Source: Streptomyces chrestomyceticus JCM 4735 (GTDB lineage: Bacteria > Actinomycetota > Actinomycetes > Streptomycetales > Streptomycetaceae). From it: a stretch of 64,000 nt of DNA. How positions within the stretch are numbered: position 1 is the stretch's first letter; the number at the start of each line of letters is the position of its first letter. The notes beneath the pieces are model-generated. The model ran no database searches, was not told where the DNA came from, and saw only the letters and a list, made by a program, of their open reading frames with translations. The position numbers and the translations under genes are program-made. The stretch is from contig NZ_BHZC01000001.1 in assembly GCF_003865135.1 (NCBI RefSeq), positions 2,542,001-2,606,000 of the forward strand. Direction: 5' to 3'. Shown in pieces: positions 28,584-37,595 of the stretch.

Positions 28584-30311
28584 TCACCCGCGCGGCTTCG
28601 CGCTGCCGGGCCTGTCCGCAGGCTTACCGGCGGGCTTTACTGCGGGCTTCCCGGCCGCCTGCCCCACAGGCTTCGCCCCCGGCTTCCGTGCCGGTGGCTG
28701 CGGGGTCCGGTGGTGGCTCTTCCAGTCCGGGTGGCCCGGCATCGGCGGCGTCTTCACGTCGTACAGCCAACTGCGGAAGAAGCCGCCGAGGTCCTGGCCC
28801 GAGATGCGCGAGGCCAGCGCGACGAAGTCGGCGGTGCCCGCGACGCCGTCGCGGTGCCGGGTCACCCAGGCGCGCTCCAGCCGGTCGAAGGCGGCGTGTC
28901 CGATCTTGGCGCGCAGCGCGTACAGCACGAGGGCGCTGCCGTCGTACATGACCGGGCGGAAGATGCCGGTCTTGTTGCCGGGGGTGGGGGCCTTCGGCGC
29001 CCCGGGCGGGCCGCCTTCGGCGCGCATCCGGTCCGAGACGCTGTAGGCGCGCCGGGTCCGCTCGTCCATGGACATCTTGGAGTGCTCGTGCGCGTACAGC
29101 TCCTCGTACCAGGTGGCGTGCGACTCGTTGAGCCAGGCGTCCGACCAGGTGCGCGGGGTGACGCTGTCGCCGAACCACTGGTGCGCCAGCTCGTGGACCA
29201 TGATCGCTTCGACGTACCAGCGGGGGTACTGCTGTCCGGTGAACAGCCGTTCCTCGAAGAGGGACAGCGTCTGGGTCTCCAGCTCGAAGCCGGTCTCGGC
29301 CTGGGCGAGCAGCATGCCGTACGTCTCGAAGGGGTACTGGCCGACCTTGCTCTCCATCCAGGTGAGCTGGCCGGGTGTCTTGGCCAGCCACGGTTCCAGA
29401 CGCTTGCGGTCGGCGGCCGGTACGACGTCGCGGAGCGGCAGGCCGCGGGGTCCGGTGCGCCGGACGACGGCAGAGCGCCCGATGGACACCTGCGCCACCT
29501 CGGTGGCCATGGGGTGGGCGGTGCGGTAGACCCAGGTGGTCATGGCGGGGGCCGCCCGCTCCTGCCGTACGTCCGGCCCCGTACGGACCGCGCTCTTCCC
29601 CGGCCTCGGCGGGGCGCCCGGGTGGCGTGCCACGCGCGTTCCGTTGGCGACGACCGTCAGTCCTTGGGGCGCGGTGACGCGGAAGGTGTAGAGGGCCTTG
29701 TCCGAGGGGTGGTCGTTGCCCGGGAAGACGCGGTGGGCGGCGTCGACCTGGTTGGCCATCACCAGCCCGTCCTTCGTGCGCAGCCAGCCGACCTCCTTGT
29801 CCTTGCCGCCCTTGGGGGGACGCGGGTCGCTGGTGTGCCGGACGACGATCCGCACCGGGGTGCCGGCGCGCACGGTGCGGTGCGGCGTGACGATCAGGTC
29901 CTCGCCGCGGCTGACGTGGGCCGCGGGCCGGCCGTCGACCTCGACGGACCGGACGGTGCCGTGGGCGAAGTCGAGGTTGATGCGCTTCAGGCGGGCGGTG
30001 GCCCGCGCGGTGATCTTCGTGACGGCGTCCAGCGGCCGGTCGTTGCGGCCGGAGTACGTCAGGGCGATGTCGTACGCGCGGACGTCGTACCCCGGGTTGC
30101 CGAGGTGCGGATAGAGCCGGTCGCCGACGCCGAGCGGCGTGGCGTCCGGCAGACCGGCGGCGACCAGTGCGGCGGCGGCGAGCAGCCCGAGGGCGCTCCG
30201 GCGGCGGGCGGCGGCCCCGGAGCGGCGGCGCGGGCCGGGCGTGGCGCCTTCGGGGTCCCGGCCGGGGGCGAAGCCGGGGCCGGTGGCGGGGTGGGACGAG
30301 GAAAGCGGCAT
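28584..30311 (-). CDS. M1 family zinc metallopeptidase, secreted
   Basis: Aminopeptidase-N-like enzyme of 575 residues. A Pro/Arg-rich start is followed by a hydrophobic segment, [17 protein letters not shown], that looks like a signal peptide or anchor. The gluzincin motif is complete: [10 protein letters not shown] binds zinc with its two His, and the third ligand Glu lies in [13 protein letters not shown]. The exopeptidase GxMEN motif of typical M1 enzymes is not clearly present; the equivalent region reads [17 protein letters not shown], so the cleavage preference may differ. The C-terminal 45 residues are Lys/Pro-rich repeats ([14 protein letters not shown]). Its stop lies 230 bp upstream of hflX. 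Confidence 0.88.
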   Translation of the reverse strand: MPLSSSHPATGPGFAPGRDPEGATPGPRRRSGAAARRRSALGLLAAAALVAAGLPDATPLGVGDRLYPHLGNPGYDVRAYDIALTYSGRNDRPLDAVTKITARATARLKRINLDFAHGTVRSVEVDGRPAAHVSRGEDLIVTPHRTVRAGTPVRIVVRHTSDPRPPKGGKDKEVGWLRTKDGLVMANQVDAAHRVFPGNDHPSDKALYTFRVTAPQGLTVVANGTRVARHPGAPPRPGKSAVRTGPDVRQERAAPAMTTWVYRTAHPMATEVAQVSIGRSAVVRRTGPRGLPLRDVVPAADRKRLEPWLAKTPGQLTWMESKVGQYPFETYGMLLAQAETGFELETQTLSLFEERLFTGQQYPRWYVEAIMVHELAHQWFGDSVTPRTWSDAWLNESHATWYEELYAHEHSKMSMDERTRRAYSVSDRMRAEGGPPGAPKAPTPGNKTGIFRPVMYDGSALVLYALRAKIGHAAFDRLERAWVTRHRDGVAGTADFVALASRISGQDLGGFFRSWLYDVKTPPMPGHPDWKSHHRTPQPPARKPGAKPVGQAAGKPAVKPAGKPADRPGSAKPRG

Positions 30312-30572
30312 GACAAACCGCTATCAGCGCGGTGCGCCCACCCGTGGCCGACGCGACAGTACGGCACCCGAACGGGGGGTTCCGTGCGTCCGTCGAGGCC
30401 GGAGGGGCGCGTGTGGGTGCCGGGCCGTACGCGCACCGCACCGGTACCGCATCCTGTGGAGCACCGGCCCGAGCGCCGCTCCGGCGCACGCCACCACGCC
30501 CCCGCGCACACCCTCACACCGCGCGCCCCGACGCCCCTCCCCCGACACCGGACGCCCCGCCCCGGACGCCCC

Positions 30573-32900
30573 TCAAGAACGCGCCGCCACCGTCGACTGC
30601 GCCCGCCCCGCCCGCAGCACGTCGAAGACGCCCGGCACCTGCCGCATCGCCCGCATCAGGGACGGCAGTTTGGCCGCGTCCGGGAGGTGGAGGGTGTAGG
30701 TGTGCCGTACGCGCTGCTCACGGGGCGGTTCGACGGCTGCGGCGACCACGGCGGCGCCTTCGGACGCGATGGCCTCCGTGAGGTCGGCGAGCAGGTGCGG
30801 CCTGGTGAACGCCTCCGCGAGGAGGGTGACCCGGCAGCCCTGTACGCGGTTGCCCGCGCCGCGCCAGCGTGCGCCGACCGGCTGCCGGCCGGACGCGGCC
30901 ATCCGGGCCACCACGGGACACAGCGCCCGGTGCACGGTGACGATGCCGCCCCGGACGGCGAAGCCCGTGACGTGGTCCGGCGGTACGGGGGTGCAGCAGC
31001 CCGCGAGCCGTACGGTCGCGCCGGGCAGGTCGGTGGACAGGCCGGCGGTGTCACCGCCGTGGTGCCCGGACGCGGCGGCGGCCCCGGCGCCCCGCGACTC
31101 GCCGGACCCGCTCGGTGCGCCCGCCCCCACCGGGCCCTCCCCCGCTCCCGCCTCCGCGCCGGGATGAGCGTCCAGCCAGCGCGAGATGGCGAGCCGGGCC
31201 GCCGGGGTACGGGTGTGGTCGAGCCAGTCCGGCGAGGGTCCGGCGGCGGAGTCGGGGGCCATGAGCAGGTGCAGGCTGTCGCCGTCGCACAGGACCGTGG
31301 AGAGCGTCGCCAGGCGGCCGTTGACGCGCGCGCCGATGCAGTGGTGGGCCCCCTCGCCATACAGCGCGTACGCGGCATCCACGCAGCTCGCACCTGCGGG
31401 CAGACCGACGGTGCCGCTGCCCGGCGCGCCCGTACCCGTACGGTCCGTCGCGACCGTGCCGCTCCCGTCGTCGAAGCCGCCCTCCGCGCAGAAGACCGTG
31501 ATCTCCCGGTCCTGCGCGAGGTCGTCGCGCAGCGAGGTCCAGAACGTGTCCGGGTCGGGGGTGGCGCGCTGCCACTCCAGGAGGCGGCACAGCCATCCGG
31601 GCTGGGTGGGGTCGACGCGCTCGCCGTCCTCGGCCGCCGGTCCCCCCGCCGCGCCGCCCGCCACCGCCTCGGACGGGTCGGAGCCGTCCGCGGGGGCGTA
31701 CGGGTTGCCCAGCGCGATCACCCCGGCCTCCGCCACCCGGTGCATCCGGTGGGTCCGGATGAGCGTTTCGGCAATGGCGCCGTCCTCGTCCGAGACGGCG
31801 GTGTGCAGCGACTGGTAGAGGTTGAACTTCGGCGCGGCGATGAAGTCCTTGAACTCCGAGACCACCGGGGTGAAGCAGGTGTGCAGCTCGCCCAGGACGG
31901 CGTAGCAGTCGGCGTCCTCGGCGACGAGCACCAGCAGCCGGCCGAGGTCGGCGCCGGTGACCGTGCCGCGCGCCAGGCGCACCCGGTGCACGGAGACGAA
32001 GTGCCGCGGCCGGATGAGGACTTCGGCGTCGATGTCGGCCTCGTCCAGTACGGTGCGCACCCGCTCCGCGATGGCGTCGAGCGGGCCCGGGCGGCCGGCG
32101 TGCCCGAGGACGAGCGCGCGGGTGGTGGCGTACTCCTCCGGGTGCAGGATCGCGAAGACCAGGTCCTCCAGCTCGCTCTTGAGCGCCTGCACGCCCAGCC
32201 GTTCGGCGAGCGGGATCAGCACGTCCCGCGTCACCTTGGCGATCCTGGCCTGCTTCTCGGGGCGCATCACGCCGAGGGTGCGCATGTTGTGCAGCCGGTC
32301 GGCCAGCTTGATGGACATCACGCGGACGTCGTTGCCGGTGGCGACCAGCATCTTGCGGAAGGTCTCGGGTTCGGCGGCGGCGCCGTAGTCGACCTTCTCC
32401 AGCTTGGTCACGCCGTCGACCAGGTAGCAGACCTCCTTGCCGAACTCCCGGCTCACCTGATCGAGCGTCACTTCCGTGTCCTCGACGGTGTCGTGGAGGA
32501 GGGAGGCGGTCAAGGTCGTGGTCTCGGCGCCCAGTTCGGCCAGGATCAGGGTCACCGCGAGCGGGTGGGTGATGTAGGGCTCGCCGCTCTTGCGCATCTG
32601 TCCGCGGTGCGAGGACTCCGCGAGCGCGTAGGCCCGGCTCAGGGTGTCCAGGTCGGCGTCCGGGTGGTGGGCCCGGTGCACCTTCGCGACGTGCTCCAGG
32701 GCGTCCGGCAGGCCGTCGCGGGGGGCCGGCCCGAGCAGCGCGGCCCGGCCGATGCGCCGCAGCCCGCGCAGTTCCAGACGGGGGCGGCCGCGTCTGCGAT
32801 GGGCGGCTTCCCCCAGGTCGGTCGGGCCCGCCGGGGCGGCGGCCGGACCGGCCTGGGCAGGCGCGACGGGGTTACCAGGGTTCGTGGCCTCTGCGCTCAT
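30573..32900 (-). CDS. rshA: RelA/SpoT homologue RshA
   Basis: 775-residue RelA/SpoT-type protein that in streptomycetes is the second (p)ppGpp-linked enzyme beside RelA. The ATG at 32900 follows GGAGG closely; the GTG at 32906 is inside the binding site. The hydrolase HD domain is intact (ASLLHDTVEDTEVTLDQVS and ADRLHNMRTLGVM). In the synthetase region FKDFIAAPKFNLYQSLHT and IRTHRMHRVAEAG are kept, but the segment that in Rel proteins reads DLVGVRIL is DLGRLLVL here, so the conserved Arg is displaced or lost. A TGS domain (ITVFCAEGGF to SLHLLMAPD) and a C-terminal ACT-like domain follow. Two low-complexity insertions near residues 545-590 and 400-430 are Gly/Ala-rich. Confidence 0.9.
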   Translation of the reverse strand: MSAEATNPGNPVAPAQAGPAAAPAGPTDLGEAAHRRRGRPRLELRGLRRIGRAALLGPAPRDGLPDALEHVAKVHRAHHPDADLDTLSRAYALAESSHRGQMRKSGEPYITHPLAVTLILAELGAETTTLTASLLHDTVEDTEVTLDQVSREFGKEVCYLVDGVTKLEKVDYGAAAEPETFRKMLVATGNDVRVMSIKLADRLHNMRTLGVMRPEKQARIAKVTRDVLIPLAERLGVQALKSELEDLVFAILHPEEYATTRALVLGHAGRPGPLDAIAERVRTVLDEADIDAEVLIRPRHFVSVHRVRLARGTVTGADLGRLLVLVAEDADCYAVLGELHTCFTPVVSEFKDFIAAPKFNLYQSLHTAVSDEDGAIAETLIRTHRMHRVAEAGVIALGNPYAPADGSDPSEAVAGGAAGGPAAEDGERVDPTQPGWLCRLLEWQRATPDPDTFWTSLRDDLAQDREITVFCAEGGFDDGSGTVATDRTGTGAPGSGTVGLPAGASCVDAAYALYGEGAHHCIGARVNGRLATLSTVLCDGDSLHLLMAPDSAAGPSPDWLDHTRTPAARLAISRWLDAHPGAEAGAGEGPVGAGAPSGSGESRGAGAAAASGHHGGDTAGLSTDLPGATVRLAGCCTPVPPDHVTGFAVRGGIVTVHRALCPVVARMAASGRQPVGARWRGAGNRVQGCRVTLLAEAFTRPHLLADLTEAIASEGAAVVAAAVEPPREQRVRHTYTLHLPDAAKLPSLMRAMRQVPGVFDVLRAGRAQSTVAARS

Positions 32901-33084
32901 GGGCACCTCCGGCGGCGTCGACCGGCGGTTGGGCGCCCGCAGTCAGTCGCCCGGGCCGGTGCTTGATGCTACCGAGCCCATCACGCAGCGCTGTCCCGCT
33001 CTCGCCCAGCGTGAACCGGATCACCCATTCGAGGTATGCGCCCGGGCCCTGTCCCGTACGGGGTGACGACCCGGGCGCCATGCC

Positions 33085-34026
33085 TCAGCCCAGGGCCGTG
33101 ACCAGCCAGGCGGGGTCCAGCGTGCCCTGGCCGACGATGACCGCGGGGCCGGTCATCTCGACCGTGCCGTCCGGCAGCTCGGTGATCGTCAGGCTGCCGC
33201 CCAGTACGTCGACCGTGTACGTGACGGGGCTGCCGGTGGCCGCGGGGTCGGTGCCGTCCCGGCGGGCGGTGGCGACCGCGACGGCACAGGCGCCCGTGCC
33301 GCAGGAGCGGGTCTCGCTGGCGCCGCGCTCGTGGACCCGCATCGCCACATGGCGCGGGCCGCGGTCGGCGACGAACTCGATGTTCACACCGTCCGGGTAG
33401 ACGGCGGCTGGGCTGAACGGCGGGACCTCGCGCAGGTCACCGGCGTGGTCGAGGTCCTCGACGAAGGCGACGGCGTGCGGGTTGCCCATGTTCACGTTGC
33501 GGGCGGGCCAGCTACGGTCGCCCACGGTGACCGTCACGCCGTCCGGGAGCAGCTCGGCGCGGCCCATGGAGACCGTGACCTCGCCGGTCGCGGCCAGGCG
33601 GGCCGTACGGACACCGGCGCGGGTGGCGATGGCCAGCTCGCCCTCGCCGATCAGGCCGGCGTGCTGGAGGTAGCGGGCGAAGACGCGGACGCCGTTGCCG
33701 CACATCTCGGCGACGGAGCCGTCGCCGTTGCGGTAGTCCATGAACCACTCGGCCTCGCCGGCCATGGCGCGGGCCGCGGGGTCGGCGGCGGAGCGCACCA
33801 CGCGCAGCAGGCCGTCGCCGCCGATGCCGGCCCGGCGGTCGCAGATCCGGGCGACGGCGTCGGCCGACAGCTCCAGGACGCCGTCCGGGTCGGGGACGAT
33901 CACGAAGTCGTTCTCCGTGCCGTGCCCCTTGAGGAAGGCGATGCCCCGGCCGGCGCCGCCCGCGGCGGTCGTGGCGGCGCTCACTGCGGCCTCCGTGGCC
34001 TCTGCGGTCCCCTGTGCGTTGGTCAT
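33085..34026 (-). CDS. dapF: Diaminopimelate epimerase
   Basis: Converts LL- to meso-diaminopimelate for lysine; peptidoglycan of streptomycetes contains the LL form, so the main demand is lysine. The 313-residue protein from the ATG at 34026 has both catalytic cysteines, in AEMCGNGVRVFARY and TRSCGTGACAVAVA, plus the substrate-binding GHGTENDFVIV and NVNMGNPHAVAF. An Ala/Thr-rich lead of about 25 residues precedes the fold. The frame is open further upstream, but those residues are Arg/Gly-rich and not conserved. It lies 184 bp upstream of rshA on the same strand. Confidence 0.96.
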   Translation of the reverse strand: MTNAQGTAEATEAAVSAATTAAGGAGRGIAFLKGHGTENDFVIVPDPDGVLELSADAVARICDRRAGIGGDGLLRVVRSAADPAARAMAGEAEWFMDYRNGDGSVAEMCGNGVRVFARYLQHAGLIGEGELAIATRAGVRTARLAATGEVTVSMGRAELLPDGVTVTVGDRSWPARNVNMGNPHAVAFVEDLDHAGDLREVPPFSPAAVYPDGVNIEFVADRGPRHVAMRVHERGASETRSCGTGACAVAVATARRDGTDPAATGSPVTYTVDVLGGSLTITELPDGTVEMTGPAVIVGQGTLDPAWLVTALG

Positions 34027-34130
34027 GTCTGCATCGTACGGCGCGGCAGTGACAGACCGGGTTCCGCCCCGGCCGGTGCATGTCTCGGCCCCAGCGATGG
34101 GGCCGGCTCCGCCCCCGGCACGTCCGGCGG

Positions 34131-34700
34131 TCAGTGCAACCGGGCGACGCGCCACACGGCGAGCAGCGCCAGGACGGCCACGACCGCGGCGTACGCCAGG
34201 ACCACGCGCCAGTCCGGGCGGCGGCCGGAGCCGCGGGCGGGCAGGCCGGGCCAGGTGTGGCCGACCCGGCGGGCCGCCATCATGCCCCAGCCCGCGGCGC
34301 AGCCGAAGAGCAGCAGACCGAGCATGGAGATCACCGCGCCACCGTCCCCGCCGAACTCGAAGGCCAGCGGGAAGGCGAACATCAGCGAGCCGAGGATGGC
34401 CAGGCCCACGATCGGCGCGAGCTGCCAGATGCGCAGCCGCCGCGGCGGGCGCAGTTCCCGGAAGGACTCACCGCCCCCGGCCGTCTCGCCGGGGCCGTCC
34501 CCGGTGTCCAGGGGGGCCGGGCGAACCGGTTCTCCCAGGGCGTCCGGGCCGTCGGGACCGACCGCCGCGGCATGGCCCAGGGCAGGCCCGTCCGGGCCCA
34601 CGGCCCCGGGTCCGTCCTGGGTCAGCGACTCGGTCGCGTCCCGCTGTCCGTCTCTCGGCCCGTCCGGTTGCTGCGGTCTGTTGCGAGGGCCGGCCTCCAT
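34131..34700 (-). CDS. Membrane protein of unknown function
   Basis: 189 residues from the ATG at 34700, nine bases after GGGAGGG; a GTG at 34706 is an alternative. The first 90 residues are an acidic, Gly/Pro-rich cytoplasmic-like region. Three hydrophobic segments follow: WQLAPIVGLAILGSLMFAFP, ISMLGLLLFGCAAGWGMMA and VVLAYAAVVAVLALLAVW. The arrangement suggests a small integral membrane protein. I do not recognise a family. It sits between miaA and dapF on the same strand with gaps of about 105 bp on each side. Confidence 0.7.
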   Translation of the reverse strand: MEAGPRNRPQQPDGPRDGQRDATESLTQDGPGAVGPDGPALGHAAAVGPDGPDALGEPVRPAPLDTGDGPGETAGGGESFRELRPPRRLRIWQLAPIVGLAILGSLMFAFPLAFEFGGDGGAVISMLGLLLFGCAAGWGMMAARRVGHTWPGLPARGSGRRPDWRVVLAYAAVVAVLALLAVWRVARLH

Positions 34701-34807
34701 CGCCACGCGCCCTCCCCACTCCGACTGCACGCCTCGATCGAAGGTCGATGATGACACGCTCCCGGGGGCCCGGATGACGGGCGGAGCGTCCCGATGCCAT
34801 GACGTGA

Positions 34808-35746
34808 TCAGGCTGTGACCGGTCGTTCGACCAACGCCAGCGCCCGCCCCGGGAGTTCCGCGCGGTCCGCGGCGGCGCCGCTGAGCCAGTGGACCCGGGG
34901 GTCCCGGCGGAACCAGGAGTCCTGGCGGCGCGCGAAGCGCTTGGTGGCACGGACCGTCTCGGCCCGCGCCTGCTCCTCCGTGCACTCCCCCGCGAGCTGG
35001 GCGAGGACCTGCTGGTAGCCGAGGGCACGGGAGGCGGTACGGCCCTCGCGCAGCCCTTCACCCTCCAGCCGCCGCACCTCGTCCACCAGACCCTCGTCCC
35101 ACATCCGGTCCACTCGGCGGGCGATGCGCTCGTCCAGCTCGGGGCGGGCCACGTCGACGCCGATCTGGACGGTGTCGTAGACCGCCTCGTGCCCCGGGAG
35201 GTTGGCGGTGAAGGGGCGGCCGGTGATCTCGATGACCTCCAGGGCGCGCACGATGCGGCGCCCGTTGCTCGCCAGGATGGCGCGGGCCGCCTCCGGGTCG
35301 GCGGCGGCGAGCCGGGCGTGCAGGGCGCCGCTGCCCTGCTCGGCGAGCTCGGCCTCCAACCGGGCCCGCACCTCCGGGTCCGTGCCGGGGAAGTCGAGGG
35401 CGTCGATGGCGCCGCGTACGTACAGGCCGGAGCCGCCGACGAGGACGGGGGTGCGGCCCTCGGCGAGCAGGCGGTCGATCTCGGCGCGGGCCAGCCGCTG
35501 GTACTCGGCGACGTTCGCGGCCCGGGTCACGTCCCAGATGTCCAGGAGGTGGTGCGGGACGCCGTGGCGCTCGGGCACCGTCAGCTTGGCGGTGCCGATG
35601 TCCATTCCCCGGTAGAGCTGCATGGAGTCGGCGTTGACGACTTCGCCACCGAGATGGCGGGCGAGTGCGACGCCCAGATCGGACTTTCCGGCCGCGGTGG
35701 GACCGACGACGGCGATGACCCGGGGTACGGGAACTGCGGTGTTCAC
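34808..35746 (-). CDS. miaA: tRNA dimethylallyltransferase
   Basis: Adds a dimethylallyl group to A37 of tRNAs that read UNN codons, the first step of a modification completed by MiaB nearby. The 312-residue protein starts at the GTG at 35746 (VNTAVPVPRVIAVVGPTAAG). The P-loop GPTAAGKSD, the segment ADSMQLYRGMDIGTAK and GGSGLYVRG are all conserved, as is RALGYQQVLAQLAGE near the end. The frame is open upstream to 35908, but that part is not MiaA-like. It lies 107 bp upstream of the small membrane protein gene. Confidence 0.95.
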   Translation of the reverse strand: MNTAVPVPRVIAVVGPTAAGKSDLGVALARHLGGEVVNADSMQLYRGMDIGTAKLTVPERHGVPHHLLDIWDVTRAANVAEYQRLARAEIDRLLAEGRTPVLVGGSGLYVRGAIDALDFPGTDPEVRARLEAELAEQGSGALHARLAAADPEAARAILASNGRRIVRALEVIEITGRPFTANLPGHEAVYDTVQIGVDVARPELDERIARRVDRMWDEGLVDEVRRLEGEGLREGRTASRALGYQQVLAQLAGECTEEQARAETVRATKRFARRQDSWFRRDPRVHWLSGAAADRAELPGRALALVERPVTA

Positions 35747-35928
35747 CGGCCCAGTCTCGCAAACCCGCGGGCCGCATCTCGAACGAGCGACGTGACGACT
35801 CGCCTCCGTGTTCGTTGCCTGTTGCGAGGTTCCGGCCGCCGGTTCACGGACCGGGGCCCGCGGGCGGCGCAATGGGACGCTCCGGGCGCCCCGGGATTTC
35901 GCCCACACGAGTAAGGTATGGAGTAGTT

Positions 35929-36219
35929 ATGGGCGTGTTTTCACGGTTTCGTCGTAAGGCAGCAGAGGCATCGACGGAGGAAGCCGCCGCCGCCACGCTG
36001 ACGGCGGAGCCGTCGGCCGCGGAGGGCGGGGAGCCCGCCGCGGAGCAGTCCGCCGAGACCGCTCCGGAGGCGGAGCAGGGCGCGGCGGCAGGGGCGGACG
36101 GGAAGCCGTCCGCCGAGGAGGCCGGCGAGGCGGCCGCCGCCGAGGGGGTCGAGATCCCCAAGCAGCAGTCGGCCGAGGAGGCTGCGGACAGCGACGCCGG
36201 GGAAGGCGCCCGTAAATAG
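35929..36219 (+). CDS. Small acidic protein, conserved in Streptomyces
   Basis: 96 residues from the ATG at 35929. It begins MGVFSRFRRKAAEASTEEAA and continues with long Glu/Ala-rich runs to an end of IPKQQSAEEAADSDAGEGAR. The basic head (FSRFRRK) followed by a very acidic, low-complexity body suggests an intrinsically disordered protein. I recall similar Streptomyces proteins carrying a vague 'gliding motility' label, which I do not adopt. A 37-bp gap separates it from the next small gene, so they are probably co-transcribed. Function is unknown. Confidence 0.7.
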   Translation: MGVFSRFRRKAAEASTEEAAAATLTAEPSAAEGGEPAAEQSAETAPEAEQGAAAGADGKPSAEEAGEAAAAEGVEIPKQQSAEEAADSDAGEGARK

Positions 36220-36256
36220 GACGCACGCCGCACGAAGCAGCACGAAGGAAGGTGCC

Positions 36257-36523
36257 ATGGGTCTGCTGGACAACCTCAAGGCCAAGCTCGGTCCTCTGAA
36301 GAGCAAGGCCGGTGACCTCGCGCAACAGCACGGGGACAAGATCGAGCAGGGGCTCGACAAGGCCGCACGGGCGGTCGACGAGAGGACCCAGGGCAAGTAC
36401 AGCAGCCAGATCGGGACCGGGGCGGGCAAGGCGAAGGAAGCCCTCGGCCGGCTGTCGGAGGAGTCCCGCCGCTCCGGGGACCAGGGCGCCGGCGGCTCCG
36501 GCCCGCAGGGACCGGCTTCCTGA
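36257..36523 (+). CDS. MT0933/Rv0909-type antitoxin-family protein
   Basis: 88 residues, MGLLDNLKAKLGPLKSKAGD onward, with HGDKIEQGLDKAARAVDERT and GKYSSQIGTGAGKAKEALGR. This is the pattern of the Rv0909/MT0933 antitoxin family: amphipathic helices with DKI..GLDKAA and DE.T.GKY.. cores. The ATG at 36257 follows GAAGGA. In mycobacteria such proteins pair with a toxin gene downstream; here the next plus-strand gene is 2.6 kb away and the neighbouring minus-strand genes are unrelated. I therefore read it as an orphan family member with an unknown role. It is downstream of the small acidic protein gene by 37 bp. Confidence 0.75.
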   Translation: MGLLDNLKAKLGPLKSKAGDLAQQHGDKIEQGLDKAARAVDERTQGKYSSQIGTGAGKAKEALGRLSEESRRSGDQGAGGSGPQGPAS

Positions 36524-36680
36524 CCTTCTCGCCGGGCCCGCGGCGGGGCGGCCCGGACAGACAGCAGCATCACGGCCGCGGAGCGACCCGCTCCGCGGCC
36601 GTCGCGCGTGGTCCCGGAGGGGGCCGTGGCGGACGCCGCTTGCGTACGGCGCGGAACCCGGCGCCCGCCGCTCCCGTACG

Positions 36681-36780
36681 CCTAGGAACGCTGCCACGCG
36701 CCTCGGAACACTGCCACGCGCCTCAGCACGCTCCCATACGTCTCAGAACGCTCCCGCGCGCCTCAGACCGCTCGCTAAAC
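36681..36780. repeat. 20-bp tandem repeat, five units
   Basis: Five head-to-tail 20-bp units start at 36681, 36701, 36721, 36741 and 36761. Typical units are CCTCGGAACACTGCCACGCG and TCTCAGAACGCTCCCGCGCG, each a few bases from its neighbour. The array ends at the stop codon of the dioxygenase-like gene at 36782 and lies in the convergent gap with the antitoxin-family gene. Three of the units carry TCA/TGA-type stops on the minus strand. Confidence 0.85.
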
Positions 36781-36781
36781 C

Positions 36782-37492
36782 TCAGGACCACGCCGCCACG
36801 AAGTACCCCACCCCGTACGGCGCCTCCTCGCACAGCAGCTCGCCGTGCAGGCCGGCGTCCTGTGCGGCGCCTGCCAGGACCTGCCAGGAGGACCGGCCCG
36901 AAACCTTCAGCTCCTCCGCCAGCTCCGCGTCCAGCCCGGTCAGCGCCTCGGTGTCGGCGGCTCCCAGCGCGCGTCCCACGGCGGCGTCGAAGTCCTCGGC
37001 GCGCTCGTCGTAGTAGCCCGGCGCCTTCACCGTGCGGCACGCGCTGCCGTCGCCCATGACCAGCAGGGCGACTCGCTCCGCCGATGCCGCGATGTCCCGT
37101 CCGGCCTGCACGCAGCGGTCGGTGGCCAGCGGCTCGCCGACGCCCAGCCCTTCGACCGGCGCGTCGGCCCAGTCGGTACGGGCCAGCAGCCAGGCGCCGA
37201 CCGACAGCGACGGCGGAAGCGGTCGTTCCGGGGTGGTCGCGGCGGCGCCCAGCCGCACGTCGAGGTCCACGCCGAAGCCGCGGAACGAGCCCACCGAGCC
37301 CTGCGCGTACGCCCCGCGGCCGGCCTCGTCGGCGGGGCCGACGACGACCAGCCGGTCCGGCCGGGCCGCCGCGAGCAGCCCGATCGCGTCGAGGGCGGCG
37401 GCCCGCGGGCCGTCCAGCTCGGGTGCGGCTCCGGAGGCGACCTCCGGGACGAGCACCGGCGGACACGGGCAGACGGCGGCGGCGACAAGCAT
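36782..37492 (-). CDS. Class III extradiol dioxygenase-fold protein, likely lacking metal ligands
   Basis: 236 residues from the ATG at 37492, beginning MLVAAAVCPCPPVLVPEVAS. Overall layout matches the LigB-type extradiol dioxygenase subunit B domain: an N-terminal PP.LVPE motif, RPDRLVVVGPADEAG, LVMGDGSACRTV and APYGVGYFVAAW at the end. In catalytic members the first motif carries a His iron ligand (SPHPP) and a second His follows the GD strand. Here these read CPCPP and GDGSACR, and the whole protein has only one His. It is therefore probably not a standard iron-dependent dioxygenase. It lies 103 bp downstream of miaB. Confidence 0.78.
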   Translation of the reverse strand: MLVAAAVCPCPPVLVPEVASGAAPELDGPRAAALDAIGLLAAARPDRLVVVGPADEAGRGAYAQGSVGSFRGFGVDLDVRLGAAATTPERPLPPSLSVGAWLLARTDWADAPVEGLGVGEPLATDRCVQAGRDIAASAERVALLVMGDGSACRTVKAPGYYDERAEDFDAAVGRALGAADTEALTGLDAELAEELKVSGRSSWQVLAGAAQDAGLHGELLCEEAPYGVGYFVAAWS

Positions 37493-37595
37493 GGCTGGAA
37501 CCCTAGCAAGGCCGCGGCGCCGGGCCCGCGGTCCCGGGCGCGGGTCCGCGGTGCTTCCGGCGCCGGTCGTACGGGGCGATGCGCCCCTCAGGCCG

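Noticed and set aside
28710..32966. Plus-strand open frame of more than 1400 codons over the M1 peptidase and rshA genes
   Set aside because: A shadow frame kept open by high GC. It spans two unrelated real genes and their gap, and has no recognisable domain.
36681..36780. CRISPR array
   Set aside because: Units are head-to-tail with no spacers between them, and there are no cas genes. The same holds for the arrays at 52066 and 22659.
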